Below are positions 1-4,876 of a stretch of DNA of 28,201 bases, in pieces. The translations under genes were made by a program, and so were the position numbers. The notes below the pieces were generated by a model. It did no database searches. It was given only the letters and a program-made list of their open reading frames with translations, and was not told where the DNA came from. Origin of the DNA: a virus; the IMG/VR virus record IMGVR_UViG_3300002835_000856, positions 1 to 28,201 of that record. One strand, given 5' to 3'. Numbering within the stretch: the stretch's first letter is position 1; every line of letters begins with the position of its first letter.

Positions 1-186
1 GCTTTCCGTAGGTTCTACGAAGGAAGTGTGGTCTACACCGTAAAGAACAGCAGTTTCGAATGGGTCTTTGTTCGCCCTGACGACAACAAAATGATCTACA
101 CTTTTGGTTCCGCCCGAGATATGGACAACGGTTACAAGGGCTACATTGCCAACGATCCGGTTCTCGGCAAGGTAAAGAAGATTTGA
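1..186 (+). CDS. C-terminal fragment of a hypothetical early protein (partial at window edge)
   Basis: Frame 1 is open from the first base to a TGA at 184-186, giving 61 residues ending GKVKKI. The start lies outside the window. The fragment is rich in aromatic and charged residues and has no motif I recognise. It lies directly upstream of the first early promoter and on the same strand as the early genes, so it is probably another small early phage protein. The function is unknown; the reading frame itself is well supported by codon use like its neighbours. Confidence 0.6.
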   Translation, partial: AFRRFYEGSVVYTVKNSSFEWVFVRPDDNKMIYTFGSARDMDNGYKGYIANDPVLGKVKKI

Positions 187-212
187 CAATAAATCCCAAA
201 TCGCATCTGGAG

Positions 213-241
213 TTGACACCTGATCCATCCTGCCGTATAAT
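213..241 (+). promoter_or_regulatory. Early sigma70 promoter P1
   Basis: TTGACA at 213-218 and TATAAT at 236-241 with a 17-bp spacer form a perfect sigma70 consensus. It precedes the small genes at 272 and 453. It differs from the other eight early promoters in spacer sequence and in having TATAAT instead of TATACT. Confidence 0.85.
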
Positions 242-271
242 ACACACATAGCGAAACAAGGAGCAGACGAG

Positions 272-451
272 ATGGACCAAGCAGTTCTGGGATTCTACGA
301 TGTGTTCTTCGAATGCGAAGATGATCAGGGCACCTTTGTCGACTATGTGCGAGTTCGTGCCGAAGACGAGCAACATGCCGAAGAACTGGTTCGGGCCAGT
401 TATTTCATGCCCTACGGTGTCCAAGAAGTCGTCTATCGCGGGGAGTGCTGA
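272..451 (+). CDS. Hypothetical small early protein, 59 aa
   Basis: ATG at 272 follows an AGGAG at 259-263 with 8-nt spacing, about 25 nt downstream of the expected start of promoter P1. The product is acidic and 59 residues long, starting MDQAVLGFYDVFF and ending VVYRGEC. I do not recognise a family. The stop TGA (449-451) is followed one base later by the ATG of the next gene, suggesting translational coupling. It is probably an immediate early protein; its function cannot be inferred. Confidence 0.7.
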   Translation: MDQAVLGFYDVFFECEDDQGTFVDYVRVRAEDEQHAEELVRASYFMPYGVQEVVYRGEC

Positions 452-452
452 A

Positions 453-662
453 ATGAGCGATCTTACCTTTAACAGCCGGGACGATCTGATTGACACCCTT
501 TTGGGTGTTCGGTATAGCCTGGAACAGTGTGCTGATCTTGATCAACGGCTGACCCATGCCCGTCATCGTTCGGACTACTACGTTGACCTGATCAACCGTG
601 TGGAAACGCTGATTGACGCTGAACGGGCTCTGCTCAAGCGCCAGCAAACAATCGGTCGATAG
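453..662 (+). CDS. Hypothetical small early protein, 69 aa
   Basis: The ATG at 453 lies one base past the stop of the preceding 59-aa gene, so I prefer it to upstream starts in the same frame, which would overlap that gene in another frame. The product, starting MSDLTFNSRDDL, is predicted mostly helical with a heptad-like C-terminal half ending QQTIGR. There is no known domain. It shares promoter P1 with the gene at 272 and ends just before promoter P2. Confidence 0.7.
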   Translation: MSDLTFNSRDDLIDTLLGVRYSLEQCADLDQRLTHARHRSDYYVDLINRVETLIDAERALLKRQQTIGR

Positions 663-670
663 CCCACCAC

Positions 671-699
671 TTGACAGGGTCTTTGTTTGAGCTTATACT
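671..699 (+). promoter_or_regulatory. Early sigma70 promoter P2
   Basis: TTGACA at 671-676, 17-bp spacer beginning GGGTCTTTG, TATACT at 694-699. It drives the gene at 730. Confidence 0.85.
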
Positions 700-729
700 G
701 CAAGAACAGTAAGCAAACAGGAGCAGATG

Positions 730-1131
730 ATGGAACTGAACTGGAACGATATGGTTGATACCCAAGAAGGTCTGCGCTCGATGGTTGGTCGTACCTTCGT
801 TCGTGTAGAAGGTTCGGTGGGCTCGGGTGAGATGGTGTTCGTTGACCAGAACGGCGAGCGCTTTGTGTTCACCCACTTCCAGTCCTGCTGTGAGTCTGTG
901 TACATCAACGACATCGTTGGTGATCTCGAGGACTTGGTAGGTGAGCCCTTGCTGATCGCCGAAGAAGTTCAGGGCGAAGTGCCTGCAGACATCGAGGACG
1001 AAATGTTCGAGTCCTACACCTTTACCTTCTACAAGTTCGCTACCCGTAAGGGCTATGTGGACGTTCGTTGGTTGGGCGAGTCCAACGGCTACTACTCCGA
1101 ATCCGTGGACCTGTGCCACCAAAAGCCCTAA
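730..1131 (+). CDS. Conserved phage protein with CCESV motif (DUF7448-like), 133 aa
   Basis: Two ATGs occur at 727 and 730. The AGGAG at 719-723 gives 6-nt spacing to 730, as in the neighbouring genes, so 730 is preferred. The acidic product has a central FxFxHFQSCCESVYI segment followed by I-x-GDLEDLxGxPLLxAEE and, near the C-terminus, RWLGESNGYYSE. This pattern matches from memory a phage and plasmid family of unknown function that I know as DUF7448. The paired Cys and nearby His could bind metal, but that is inference. The gene is monocistronic under P2. Confidence 0.75.
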   Translation: MELNWNDMVDTQEGLRSMVGRTFVRVEGSVGSGEMVFVDQNGERFVFTHFQSCCESVYINDIVGDLEDLVGEPLLIAEEVQGEVPADIEDEMFESYTFTFYKFATRKGYVDVRWLGESNGYYSESVDLCHQKP

Positions 1132-1133
1132 GG

Positions 1134-1162
1134 TTGACAGGGTCTTTGAGGGGTGCTATAGT
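1134..1162 (+). promoter_or_regulatory. Early sigma70 promoter P3 (extended -10)
   Basis: TTGACA at 1134-1139, 17-bp spacer, TATAGT at 1157-1162. TGC directly before the -10 makes it a TGn extended -10. It starts three bases after the stop of the preceding gene. Confidence 0.85.
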
Positions 1163-1190
1163 ACAGACATAGCAGCAAGGAGCACACGAA

Positions 1191-1574
1191 ATGGCACGCG
1201 AAACCAAAGCAGAACGACTGGCCCGTGAAGCAGCAGAGCGAGCTGCATACCAAGCAGAGCAGGCTGCTACCTACCCGCAACGGCTGATGGCTATGCTAGA
1301 GCGTGCCACAAAGACTAACTGGGAACTGGCTGTCCGCGATGCCAAGTTCGTCCTGAGCGATCGTGACGGCTGCCGTGATCGCTCCGTAGAGCTGACTCTG
1401 ACCTACTCTACGGAGAATCAAGAAGCCCTGCATGAGTTGGATTGGCGTGTGGAAATCAAGGAAGAAGAGGCTCGTGAAGAGGAGCGTCAACGCAACCTGC
1501 GGCGGCAAGCGTTTGCCAAGTTGAGCCCAGAAGAGCAGCAGGCGCTGGGGTTGAGCAGCGAGTTCAACTGGTAA
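1191..1574 (+). CDS. Hypothetical coiled-coil-rich early protein, 127 aa
   Basis: ATG at 1191 follows AGGAG at 1178-1182 with 8-nt spacing. The first 30 residues are an alanine, glutamate and arginine-rich helix (AERLAREAAERAAYQAEQ). A second charged helix (EEEAREEERQRNLRRQ) precedes a C-terminal LSPEEQQALGL segment. The composition suggests a helical, possibly oligomeric protein. No catalytic motif is visible and I cannot assign a function. It has its own promoter (P3). Confidence 0.72.
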   Translation: MARETKAERLAREAAERAAYQAEQAATYPQRLMAMLERATKTNWELAVRDAKFVLSDRDGCRDRSVELTLTYSTENQEALHELDWRVEIKEEEAREEERQRNLRRQAFAKLSPEEQQALGLSSEFNW

Positions 1575-1584
1575 ATCACACCAG

Positions 1585-1613
1585 TTGACAGGGTCATTGA
1601 GGGGTGCTATACT
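1585..1613 (+). promoter_or_regulatory. Early sigma70 promoter P4 (extended -10)
   Basis: TTGACA at 1585-1590, 17-bp spacer, TATACT at 1608-1613, with TGC immediately before the -10. The sequence is nearly identical to P3. It drives the two genes at 1635 and 1975. Confidence 0.85.
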
Positions 1614-1634
1614 ACTGACATGATGGAGCACACG

Positions 1635-1973
1635 ATGACTGAAGCCCAAGCAACCCGCAAGAAGCGCAGCGACCGCAATCACATCATCTACGAACTCCGT
1701 GTCGCAGGTGGGAACTACATTGGCGTCACTGCCAAGACCGAGAGCACGGTGCTGAAGAGTGTGCGGGCCCGTGCTGCCAAGCACTTCTACCGCGCCAAGA
1801 CTGAGAGCAAGGACTGGACGCTCTGCGCCGCCCTGCGCCAACTCAACGACAAGAACGAGATCGAGATCGTTGTCCACGAGATTGTGCGCGGCAAGGCCGA
1901 AGCGCACCGCAGGGAAGTCGAAATCCGCCGTGCTGTCAAGCCCACCCTGAACACTGACAAGCGAGGTGACTGA
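1635..1973 (+). CDS. Small GIY-YIG-type domain protein, 112 aa
   Basis: The start is set at ATG 1635: GGAG at 1625-1628 lies 6 nt upstream, whereas the ATGs at 1620 and 1623 have no site. The N-terminus holds the GIY-YIG signature in variant form, with IIYELRV then GNYIGVT. Candidate catalytic residues follow: Arg in the SVRARAAKHFYRAK segment and Glu in RREVEIRRAVKPTLN, ending in the N-x-D-K-R-G typical of the fold. It is a bare nuclease-like domain with no DNA-binding module, unlike T4 Seg homing enzymes. Small phage proteins of this type are common. Activity is unproven because the first motif is IIY, not GIY. It is followed directly by the bL12-like gene. Confidence 0.65.
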   Translation: MTEAQATRKKRSDRNHIIYELRVAGGNYIGVTAKTESTVLKSVRARAAKHFYRAKTESKDWTLCAALRQLNDKNEIEIVVHEIVRGKAEAHRREVEIRRAVKPTLNTDKRGD

Positions 1974-1974
1974 A

Positions 1975-2373
1975 ATGCAGATCAACGATGTTCACAGCGA
2001 CCTAGTCCACACTGGTGTTCGCTTCATGCAACTGGTCATGGAGGCCTACGGCGCCGAGCAGGGCCAACGAGTCTGGGACACCATTACCGGTGCCATGGAC
2101 CCCAAGTTCAAAGGTGATGTCCTGTTTGCAGTCTTGATGGGGCACACCGACGGCGGTGTCATCGAGCTGCGCCCTGACAATGTGCCCCAGACCTACAACC
2201 GTGTGGCCATGATCAAGGCAATCCGTGTGATCACGGGCATGGGACTCAAGGAAGCCAAGGACCTCACCGATCTGCAGATGGAGGGGCAACGCATACGCAT
2301 CCGCTGCACCGCAGTCAGGGACATGAACACCGCTAGGCGTCTTCTTAGGGAAGGCGGCTACGTCAACCTCTGA
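1975..2373 (+). CDS. Protein with ribosomal bL12 C-terminal-like domain, 132 aa
   Basis: ATG 1975 follows GAGG at 1963-1966 with 8-nt spacing and is preferred to the in-frame GTG at 1966. Residues 1-70 form a helical N-terminal part of unknown nature. Residues 75-132 closely follow the C-terminal domain of ribosomal protein bL7/L12: the stretch from N75 to L97 (NRVAMIKAIRV, then ITGMGLKEAKDL) matches the bL12 pattern NKVAVIKAVR then ATGLGLKEAKDL almost residue for residue, and the end RRLLREGGYVNL fits the last helix and strand. That bL12 domain contacts translation factors. The normal bL12 dimerisation domain and hinge are missing. It is co-transcribed with the GIY-YIG gene from P4. A role in redirecting host translation is inference. 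Confidence 0.72.
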   Translation: MQINDVHSDLVHTGVRFMQLVMEAYGAEQGQRVWDTITGAMDPKFKGDVLFAVLMGHTDGGVIELRPDNVPQTYNRVAMIKAIRVITGMGLKEAKDLTDLQMEGQRIRIRCTAVRDMNTARRLLREGGYVNL

Positions 2374-2379
2374 ACAGAT

Positions 2380-2417
2380 GTTGTGGCACACAAGCCACAA
2401 CCCGGCACTCCAGCCCC
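2380..2417 (+). repeat. Structured repeat copy 1: GC-rich hairpin plus conserved tail
   Basis: GTTGTGGC (2380-2387) and GCCACAAC (2394-2401) form a perfect 8-bp stem around the loop ACACAA. A tail of 15 bases (2403-2417, ending CCAGCCCC) is repeated exactly after the second copy at 3717-3731. There is no U-run, so it is not a classical intrinsic terminator. It lies between the bL12-like gene and promoter P5. Confidence 0.7.
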
Positions 2418-2419
2418 GG

Positions 2420-2448
2420 TTGACAGGACTGCTCGCTGAACTTATACT
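2420..2448 (+). promoter_or_regulatory. Early sigma70 promoter P5
   Basis: TTGACA at 2420-2425, 17-bp spacer beginning GGACTGCTCGCTG, TATACT at 2443-2448. All 29 bases are identical to P6. Confidence 0.85.
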
Positions 2449-2471
2449 GCAAGGACACTGAGGAGTTGATG

Positions 2472-2600
2472 ATGCTGGACAACCTGCTGCTGTTGGTCTA
2501 CGTGATTGCGGGCACTGCCCTGGCCATCACAGCGGTCACTGTGATCTCTGTGACCATTGCCAGCATCCTGCTGTGGATCAACGATCGCAAGCGCGGTTGA
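2472..2600 (+). CDS. Small single-span membrane protein, 42 aa
   Basis: AGGAG at 2461-2465 gives 6-nt spacing to ATG 2472 (another ATG at 2469 is too close). The 42-residue product starts MLDNLLLLVYVIAG, is hydrophobic almost throughout to residue 36 and ends WINDRKRG. This predicts one transmembrane helix with a positively charged end that would stay in the cytoplasm. The reading frame is shorter than usual cut-offs, but the dedicated promoter P5 and ribosome-binding site support it. Its stop codon lies inside the -35 box of P6. The role is unknown; small early membrane proteins of phages can act in superinfection exclusion or envelope changes. Confidence 0.65.
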   Translation: MLDNLLLLVYVIAGTALAITAVTVISVTIASILLWINDRKRG

Positions 2601-2625
2601 CAGGACTGCTCGCTGAACTTATACT
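2597..2625 (+). promoter_or_regulatory. Early sigma70 promoter P6, overlapping a stop codon
   Basis: TTGACA at 2597-2602 contains the TGA stop (2598-2600) of the preceding membrane-protein gene. TATACT lies at 2620-2625 after a 17-bp spacer. The 29-bp sequence is identical to P5. Confidence 0.85.
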
Positions 2626-2651
2626 GCAAGAACTGTAGCAAGGAGAAAACG

Positions 2652-2813
2652 ATGTTCGACGAGATCACCTGCGAAGAGTTCTACGGCGAGGACCTCTGGG
2701 CTGAGTTCCTCGAGGGTGTGCGCATCGAAGTCAACTTCGAACTGCAGGAGATCGCCGACCTGCAGAAGCAGCAGCAGGTCGAAGTGGAACTGGACTCGCT
2801 GGTCCTGGGCTGA
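2652..2813 (+). CDS. Hypothetical acidic early protein, 53 aa
   Basis: AGGAG at 2641-2645 and ATG at 2652 have 6-nt spacing, 27 nt past promoter P6. The product starts MFDEITCEEFYGEDLW, is strongly acidic and has a C-terminal helix with a QKQQQ run, ending DSLVLG. There is no recognisable family. The gene is too short for usual length cut-offs but has a full promoter and ribosome-binding site. The next gene at 2849 lacks its own promoter and is probably co-transcribed. Confidence 0.65.
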   Translation: MFDEITCEEFYGEDLWAEFLEGVRIEVNFELQEIADLQKQQQVEVELDSLVLG

Positions 2814-2848
2814 GCCCACTGGCACTGAACCTCCACAAGGAGCAGATG

Positions 2849-3004
2849 ATGTGGGTTGTAAAGAGATGCGTTCGGGACTACGGAGATGTGATTCGGATCG
2901 AGGTTGCTGAATTTGAAACTTCGCAGGCTGCGTGGGACTACGCCGATGAAGCCGACGATTCTAACCCGTGGAATGATGTGTGGCATGAGGTAGAGGAGCA
3001 ATAA
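2849..3004 (+). CDS. Hypothetical acidic early protein, 51 aa
   Basis: AGGAG at 2838-2842 lies 6 nt before ATG 2849 (the ATG at 2846 is too close). The product starts MWVVKRCVRDYGDVI, has an acidic middle (AWDYADEADDS) and ends HEVEEQ. Five tryptophans in 51 residues are unusual. No known domain was seen. It has no promoter between itself and the 53-aa gene, so it forms a two-gene unit with it under P6, and P7 starts just after its stop. Confidence 0.62.
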   Translation: MWVVKRCVRDYGDVIRIEVAEFETSQAAWDYADEADDSNPWNDVWHEVEEQ

Positions 3005-3012
3005 CCCACCGG

Positions 3013-3041
3013 TTGACAGGGTCATTGATCGATCATATACT
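3013..3041 (+). promoter_or_regulatory. Early sigma70 promoter P7
   Basis: TTGACA at 3013-3018, 17-bp spacer, TATACT at 3036-3041 followed by ACTGACA as in P4 and P8. Confidence 0.85.
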
Positions 3042-3068
3042 ACTGACACTGAAACAAAGGAGTCGACG

Positions 3069-3686
3069 ATGCCGATCATCAACCTGGGTTCTTCCTTTGA
3101 CTACTCCAACGGTGCCCGCACTCTGCGCACCGAGTTCCACCCGGGCGAGTACTGCCCTTTGCCCGGCGTCAGCGGCATGAACGACCAGCGCCAGGGCGAC
3201 ACCCTGTACACCACGCACCACGGGCTGTGCGTGGCCGAGCGTGAGCGCAACATGTACGACGACAGCGACTTCTTCATGACCGTGTGGGATCCGGTGAGCC
3301 GCACCGCCCACGAGATCATGTTCGCCACCACCCGCGGCTGGAGCTACCCCTGCTACGCATCCTCGGTGGATGCCACGCCCGAAGTGCAGGCTGAGTACAA
3401 GGCTTACCTGGCCTACCGGCAGCGCCGCAACCAAGTCCTGCAGCGCCGCAGCCAGCGCCGTCAAGATGCTGACACGGCCCGTAAGGCAGGGCTGACCCGC
3501 CAACAGGTGGAGCGCCTGCGTGATGCTGTGGGGCTGGGCTTCTGGACGCAGGTCAGCAAGCTGATCACCAGCAACCTGCGCAGCGGCTTCCGCAAGAGCC
3601 TGCGGCAGCAGATCATCGACTGGGCACAGGACCCGGCGCCTCGGTTCCAGCGTCCGCTGAGCCCCCGGCAGATGCAGTACGTGTGA
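3069..3686 (+). CDS. Hypothetical early protein, 205 aa
   Basis: ATG 3069 has AGGAG at 3058-3062 (6-nt spacing). This is the largest gene of the early block. Residues 1-110 look globular and mixed alpha/beta (MPIINLGSSFDY, TLYTTHHGLCV, FFMTVWDPVSR). Residues 115-145 are a very arginine- and glutamine-rich helix (AYRQRRNQVLQRRSQRRQ), and the C-terminus is basic, ending RPLSPRQMQYV. The basic helix would suit nucleic-acid or anionic-surface binding, but this is inference. I know no named family. A structured hairpin repeat follows the stop. Confidence 0.72.
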   Translation: MPIINLGSSFDYSNGARTLRTEFHPGEYCPLPGVSGMNDQRQGDTLYTTHHGLCVAERERNMYDDSDFFMTVWDPVSRTAHEIMFATTRGWSYPCYASSVDATPEVQAEYKAYLAYRQRRNQVLQRRSQRRQDADTARKAGLTRQQVERLRDAVGLGFWTQVSKLITSNLRSGFRKSLRQQIIDWAQDPAPRFQRPLSPRQMQYV

Positions 3687-3690
3687 TCCT

Positions 3691-3731
3691 AGGCTGTGGC
3701 ACACAAGCCACAGCCTCGGCACTCCAGCCCC
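3691..3731 (+). repeat. Structured repeat copy 2: GC-rich hairpin plus conserved tail
   Basis: AGGCTGTGGC (3691-3700) and GCCACAGCCT (3707-3716) form a perfect 10-bp stem with loop ACACAA, the same loop as copy 1. One stem pair changes from T-A in copy 1 to C-G here on both arms, a compensatory change. The 15-base tail at 3717-3731 is identical to copy 1. It lies between the 205-aa gene and promoter P8. Confidence 0.72.
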
Positions 3732-3742
3732 AAGTCCAGCGG

Positions 3743-3771
3743 TTGACAGGGTCTTTGTTCGATCATATACT
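3743..3771 (+). promoter_or_regulatory. Early sigma70 promoter P8
   Basis: TTGACA at 3743-3748, 17-bp spacer beginning GGGTCTTTGTTCG, TATACT at 3766-3771. It is close to P7 in sequence. Confidence 0.85.
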
Positions 3772-3801
3772 ACTGACATGATGAACGCAACGGAGCAGAC
3801 G

Positions 3802-4176
3802 ATGGAACAGTTCAAGACCTGGGAAGAGATGACCGTGCTCGAGCAGATGGCCTGCACCTACTGGGACATGTACAAGGACGCCCACGGTGTCCGCCCGCGT
3901 GGCATCGACACCAGCAACTGGACCGAGCAGGACTTCGAGGAGGAGTTCCAGTACCTGGCGCGGGAGATCGAGCGCGGTGAGCGTGCCCGCCGTGAGGACG
4001 AGGCCCGTGCTGTGGTGAAGTTCTGCAAGCGGATTGAGCAGACCATCCGTGCTGGTGCCAAGGACCGCGAGACCGCGCTGCGCTGGATCATGGAAGCCGA
4101 CGAGGCCGGTGGCGACTGGGAGTACCTGTGCTACCTCAACGGCCTGCCCTACGGCTTTTTCCGGGCTGCGGCCTAA
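3802..4176 (+). CDS. Conserved phage hypothetical protein with DMYKDAHG motif, 124 aa
   Basis: GGAG at 3792-3795 lies 6 nt before ATG 3802, so upstream in-frame ATGs at 3778 and 3781 are rejected. Residues 1-45 hold W-x-x-M and LEQMACTYWDMYKDAHGVRPRG, cut here as a motif I remember from many phage hypothetical proteins (D-M-x-K-D-A-x-G-x-R-P-R). A long charged helix follows, then DWEYLCYLNGLPYGFF near the C-terminus. No enzymatic motif is evident and the function is unknown. It is monocistronic under P8. Confidence 0.75.
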   Translation: MEQFKTWEEMTVLEQMACTYWDMYKDAHGVRPRGIDTSNWTEQDFEEEFQYLAREIERGERARREDEARAVVKFCKRIEQTIRAGAKDRETALRWIMEADEAGGDWEYLCYLNGLPYGFFRAAA

Positions 4177-4186
4177 AGCCCAGCGG

Positions 4187-4215
4187 TTGACAGGGTTTCT
4201 GACTGAGCTTATACT
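4187..4215 (+). promoter_or_regulatory. Early sigma70 promoter P9
   Basis: TTGACA at 4187-4192, 17-bp spacer, TATACT at 4210-4215. The region downstream of the -10 resembles that of P2 and P6 (GCAAGAAC). Confidence 0.85.
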
Positions 4216-4246
4216 GCAAGAACTGTAACGCAACTAGGAGCAACAA

Positions 4247-4534
4247 ATGAGCAAGGCACTGCAAGTCCGTGAGATGATCGCCCAAGCCAAGGCCCTGGGC
4301 AGCGACGCCGTGAGCCTGATCCCCGCGGTGATGGCCCTGGGCATGAAGCGCCAACTGGCCCGCACCTACATCCTGGGCAACTGGGACCGCGTGGAGGCCG
4401 CTGTGGTCGTGGAGCAGAAGCCCAGCAAGCCCGCCAAGACGCTGAGCATGAGCCGGGACGCGATCCGCAAGCGTGAGGCCCGCGCTGCCAAGCGGGCTAC
4501 GGCGGCGGCCTCGGTGGTGGCTGAGGCCATCTGA
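4247..4534 (+). CDS. Hypothetical small basic early protein, 95 aa
   Basis: AGGAG at 4236-4240 lies 6 nt before ATG 4247. Residues 1-47 contain REMIAQAKALG and LGMKRQLARTYILGNWDRV, a helical pattern that recurs in phage hypothetical proteins and could be a small helix-turn-helix. The second half (residues 60-95) is lysine, arginine and alanine-rich (RKREARAAKRATAAA), which could bind nucleic acid. This is inference only. It is the last gene of the GC-rich block, and a GC-rich hairpin follows its stop. Confidence 0.7.
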   Translation: MSKALQVREMIAQAKALGSDAVSLIPAVMALGMKRQLARTYILGNWDRVEAAVVVEQKPSKPAKTLSMSRDAIRKREARAAKRATAAASVVAEAI

Positions 4535-4538
4535 GAGA

Positions 4539-4556
4539 CCCTGGGGCTCCCCAGGG
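4539..4556 (+). terminator. GC-rich hairpin after the last early gene
   Basis: CCCTGGGG and CCCCAGGG form a near-palindrome 5 bases past the stop at 4534. As RNA it would fold as about 6-7 bp with a tight loop. There is no U-run, so rho-independent termination is only possible, not clear. Confidence 0.4.
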
Positions 4557-4571
4557 CATGGGGGGTCACAG

Positions 4572-4608
4572 TTGACACAGTCAGCAAGCGGTGCTAGCAA
4601 CCGCTTGC
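4572..4608 (+). promoter_or_regulatory. Degenerate early promoter copy with embedded hairpin
   Basis: TTGACA at 4572-4577 is followed at the usual distance by GGTGCTAGCAA where P3 and P4 have GGTGCTATAGT or GGTGCTATACT, so the -10 is ruined (TAGCAA at 4595-4600). The same bases form a perfect 9-bp stem, GCAAGCGGT (4584-4592) with ACCGCTTGC (4600-4608), followed by CAAAAATCTCTC. It may be a decayed promoter turned terminator. Confidence 0.45.
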
Positions 4609-4697
4609 CAAAAATCTCTCAAAAACCCCAAAAACACCATGGGTATGTGGTCAGAAATCACCAGGGGCCGAGATCTCCGTACCATTTTTATTTTGTA

Positions 4698-4784
4698 GCG
4701 CAAAATTTTAAACTGCTGTATAGACCTCCCACACTGTTAAAAACTTTCAGTAAACATAGATTTCGGTAGTTAAAAATTTTGCGC
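4698..4784. repeat. 12-bp inverted repeat in AT-rich spacer
   Basis: GCGCAAAATTTT at 4698-4709 is exactly matched by its reverse complement AAAATTTTGCGC at 4773-4784, separated by 63 bases. It lies in the non-coding AT-rich stretch upstream of the oxygenase gene. The role is unknown: a protein-binding site, recombination end or origin feature are all possible. Confidence 0.5.
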
Positions 4785-4876
4785 AGCAATTTTTTTAATC
4801 TCTGTATATGTCTCGGTCTACACTGTGTAAATAGTCACAGACTATTGTTTTTCAGTTTGTTTTACAGTATAATCCC

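Larger units (their letters stand above)
4535..4876. other. Non-coding boundary region between the GC-rich and AT-rich parts
   Basis: I see no credible gene in these 342 bases. It holds a GC-rich hairpin (4539-4556), a degenerate copy of the early promoter with an embedded hairpin (4572-4608), a switch to AT-rich sequence around 4610-4690, and a 12-bp inverted repeat (4698-4784). A possible promoter for the next gene, TTGTTT at 4845-4850 and TATAAT at 4868-4873 with a 17-bp spacer, lies at its end. Confidence 0.6.

Noticed and set aside
183-211. TTGACA overlapping the stop of the first partial gene
   Set aside because: At 17 bp the sequence is TCTGGA, with no -10-like element; the real promoter starts at 213.
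1635-1973. Calling the GIY-YIG gene a homing endonuclease
   Set aside because: It has only the bare domain, a variant first motif (IIY) and no DNA-binding modules, so mobility is not supported.
634-1985. Minus-strand open frames (634-1122, 1296-1985)
   Set aside because: They are shadows of plus-strand genes that have promoters and AGGAG sites; they also cross those promoters.
3033-4600. Long minus-strand open frames opposite the early genes (3033-3857, 3763-4233, 4136-4600)
   Set aside because: They have repetitive Leu/Ala/Val composition typical of antisense frames of GC-rich genes, lack ribosome-binding sites and oppose promoter-driven plus-strand genes.
4473-4769. 98-aa plus-strand frame across the boundary region
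   Set aside because: It starts inside the 95-aa gene, crosses both hairpins and the composition change, and lacks a start signal.
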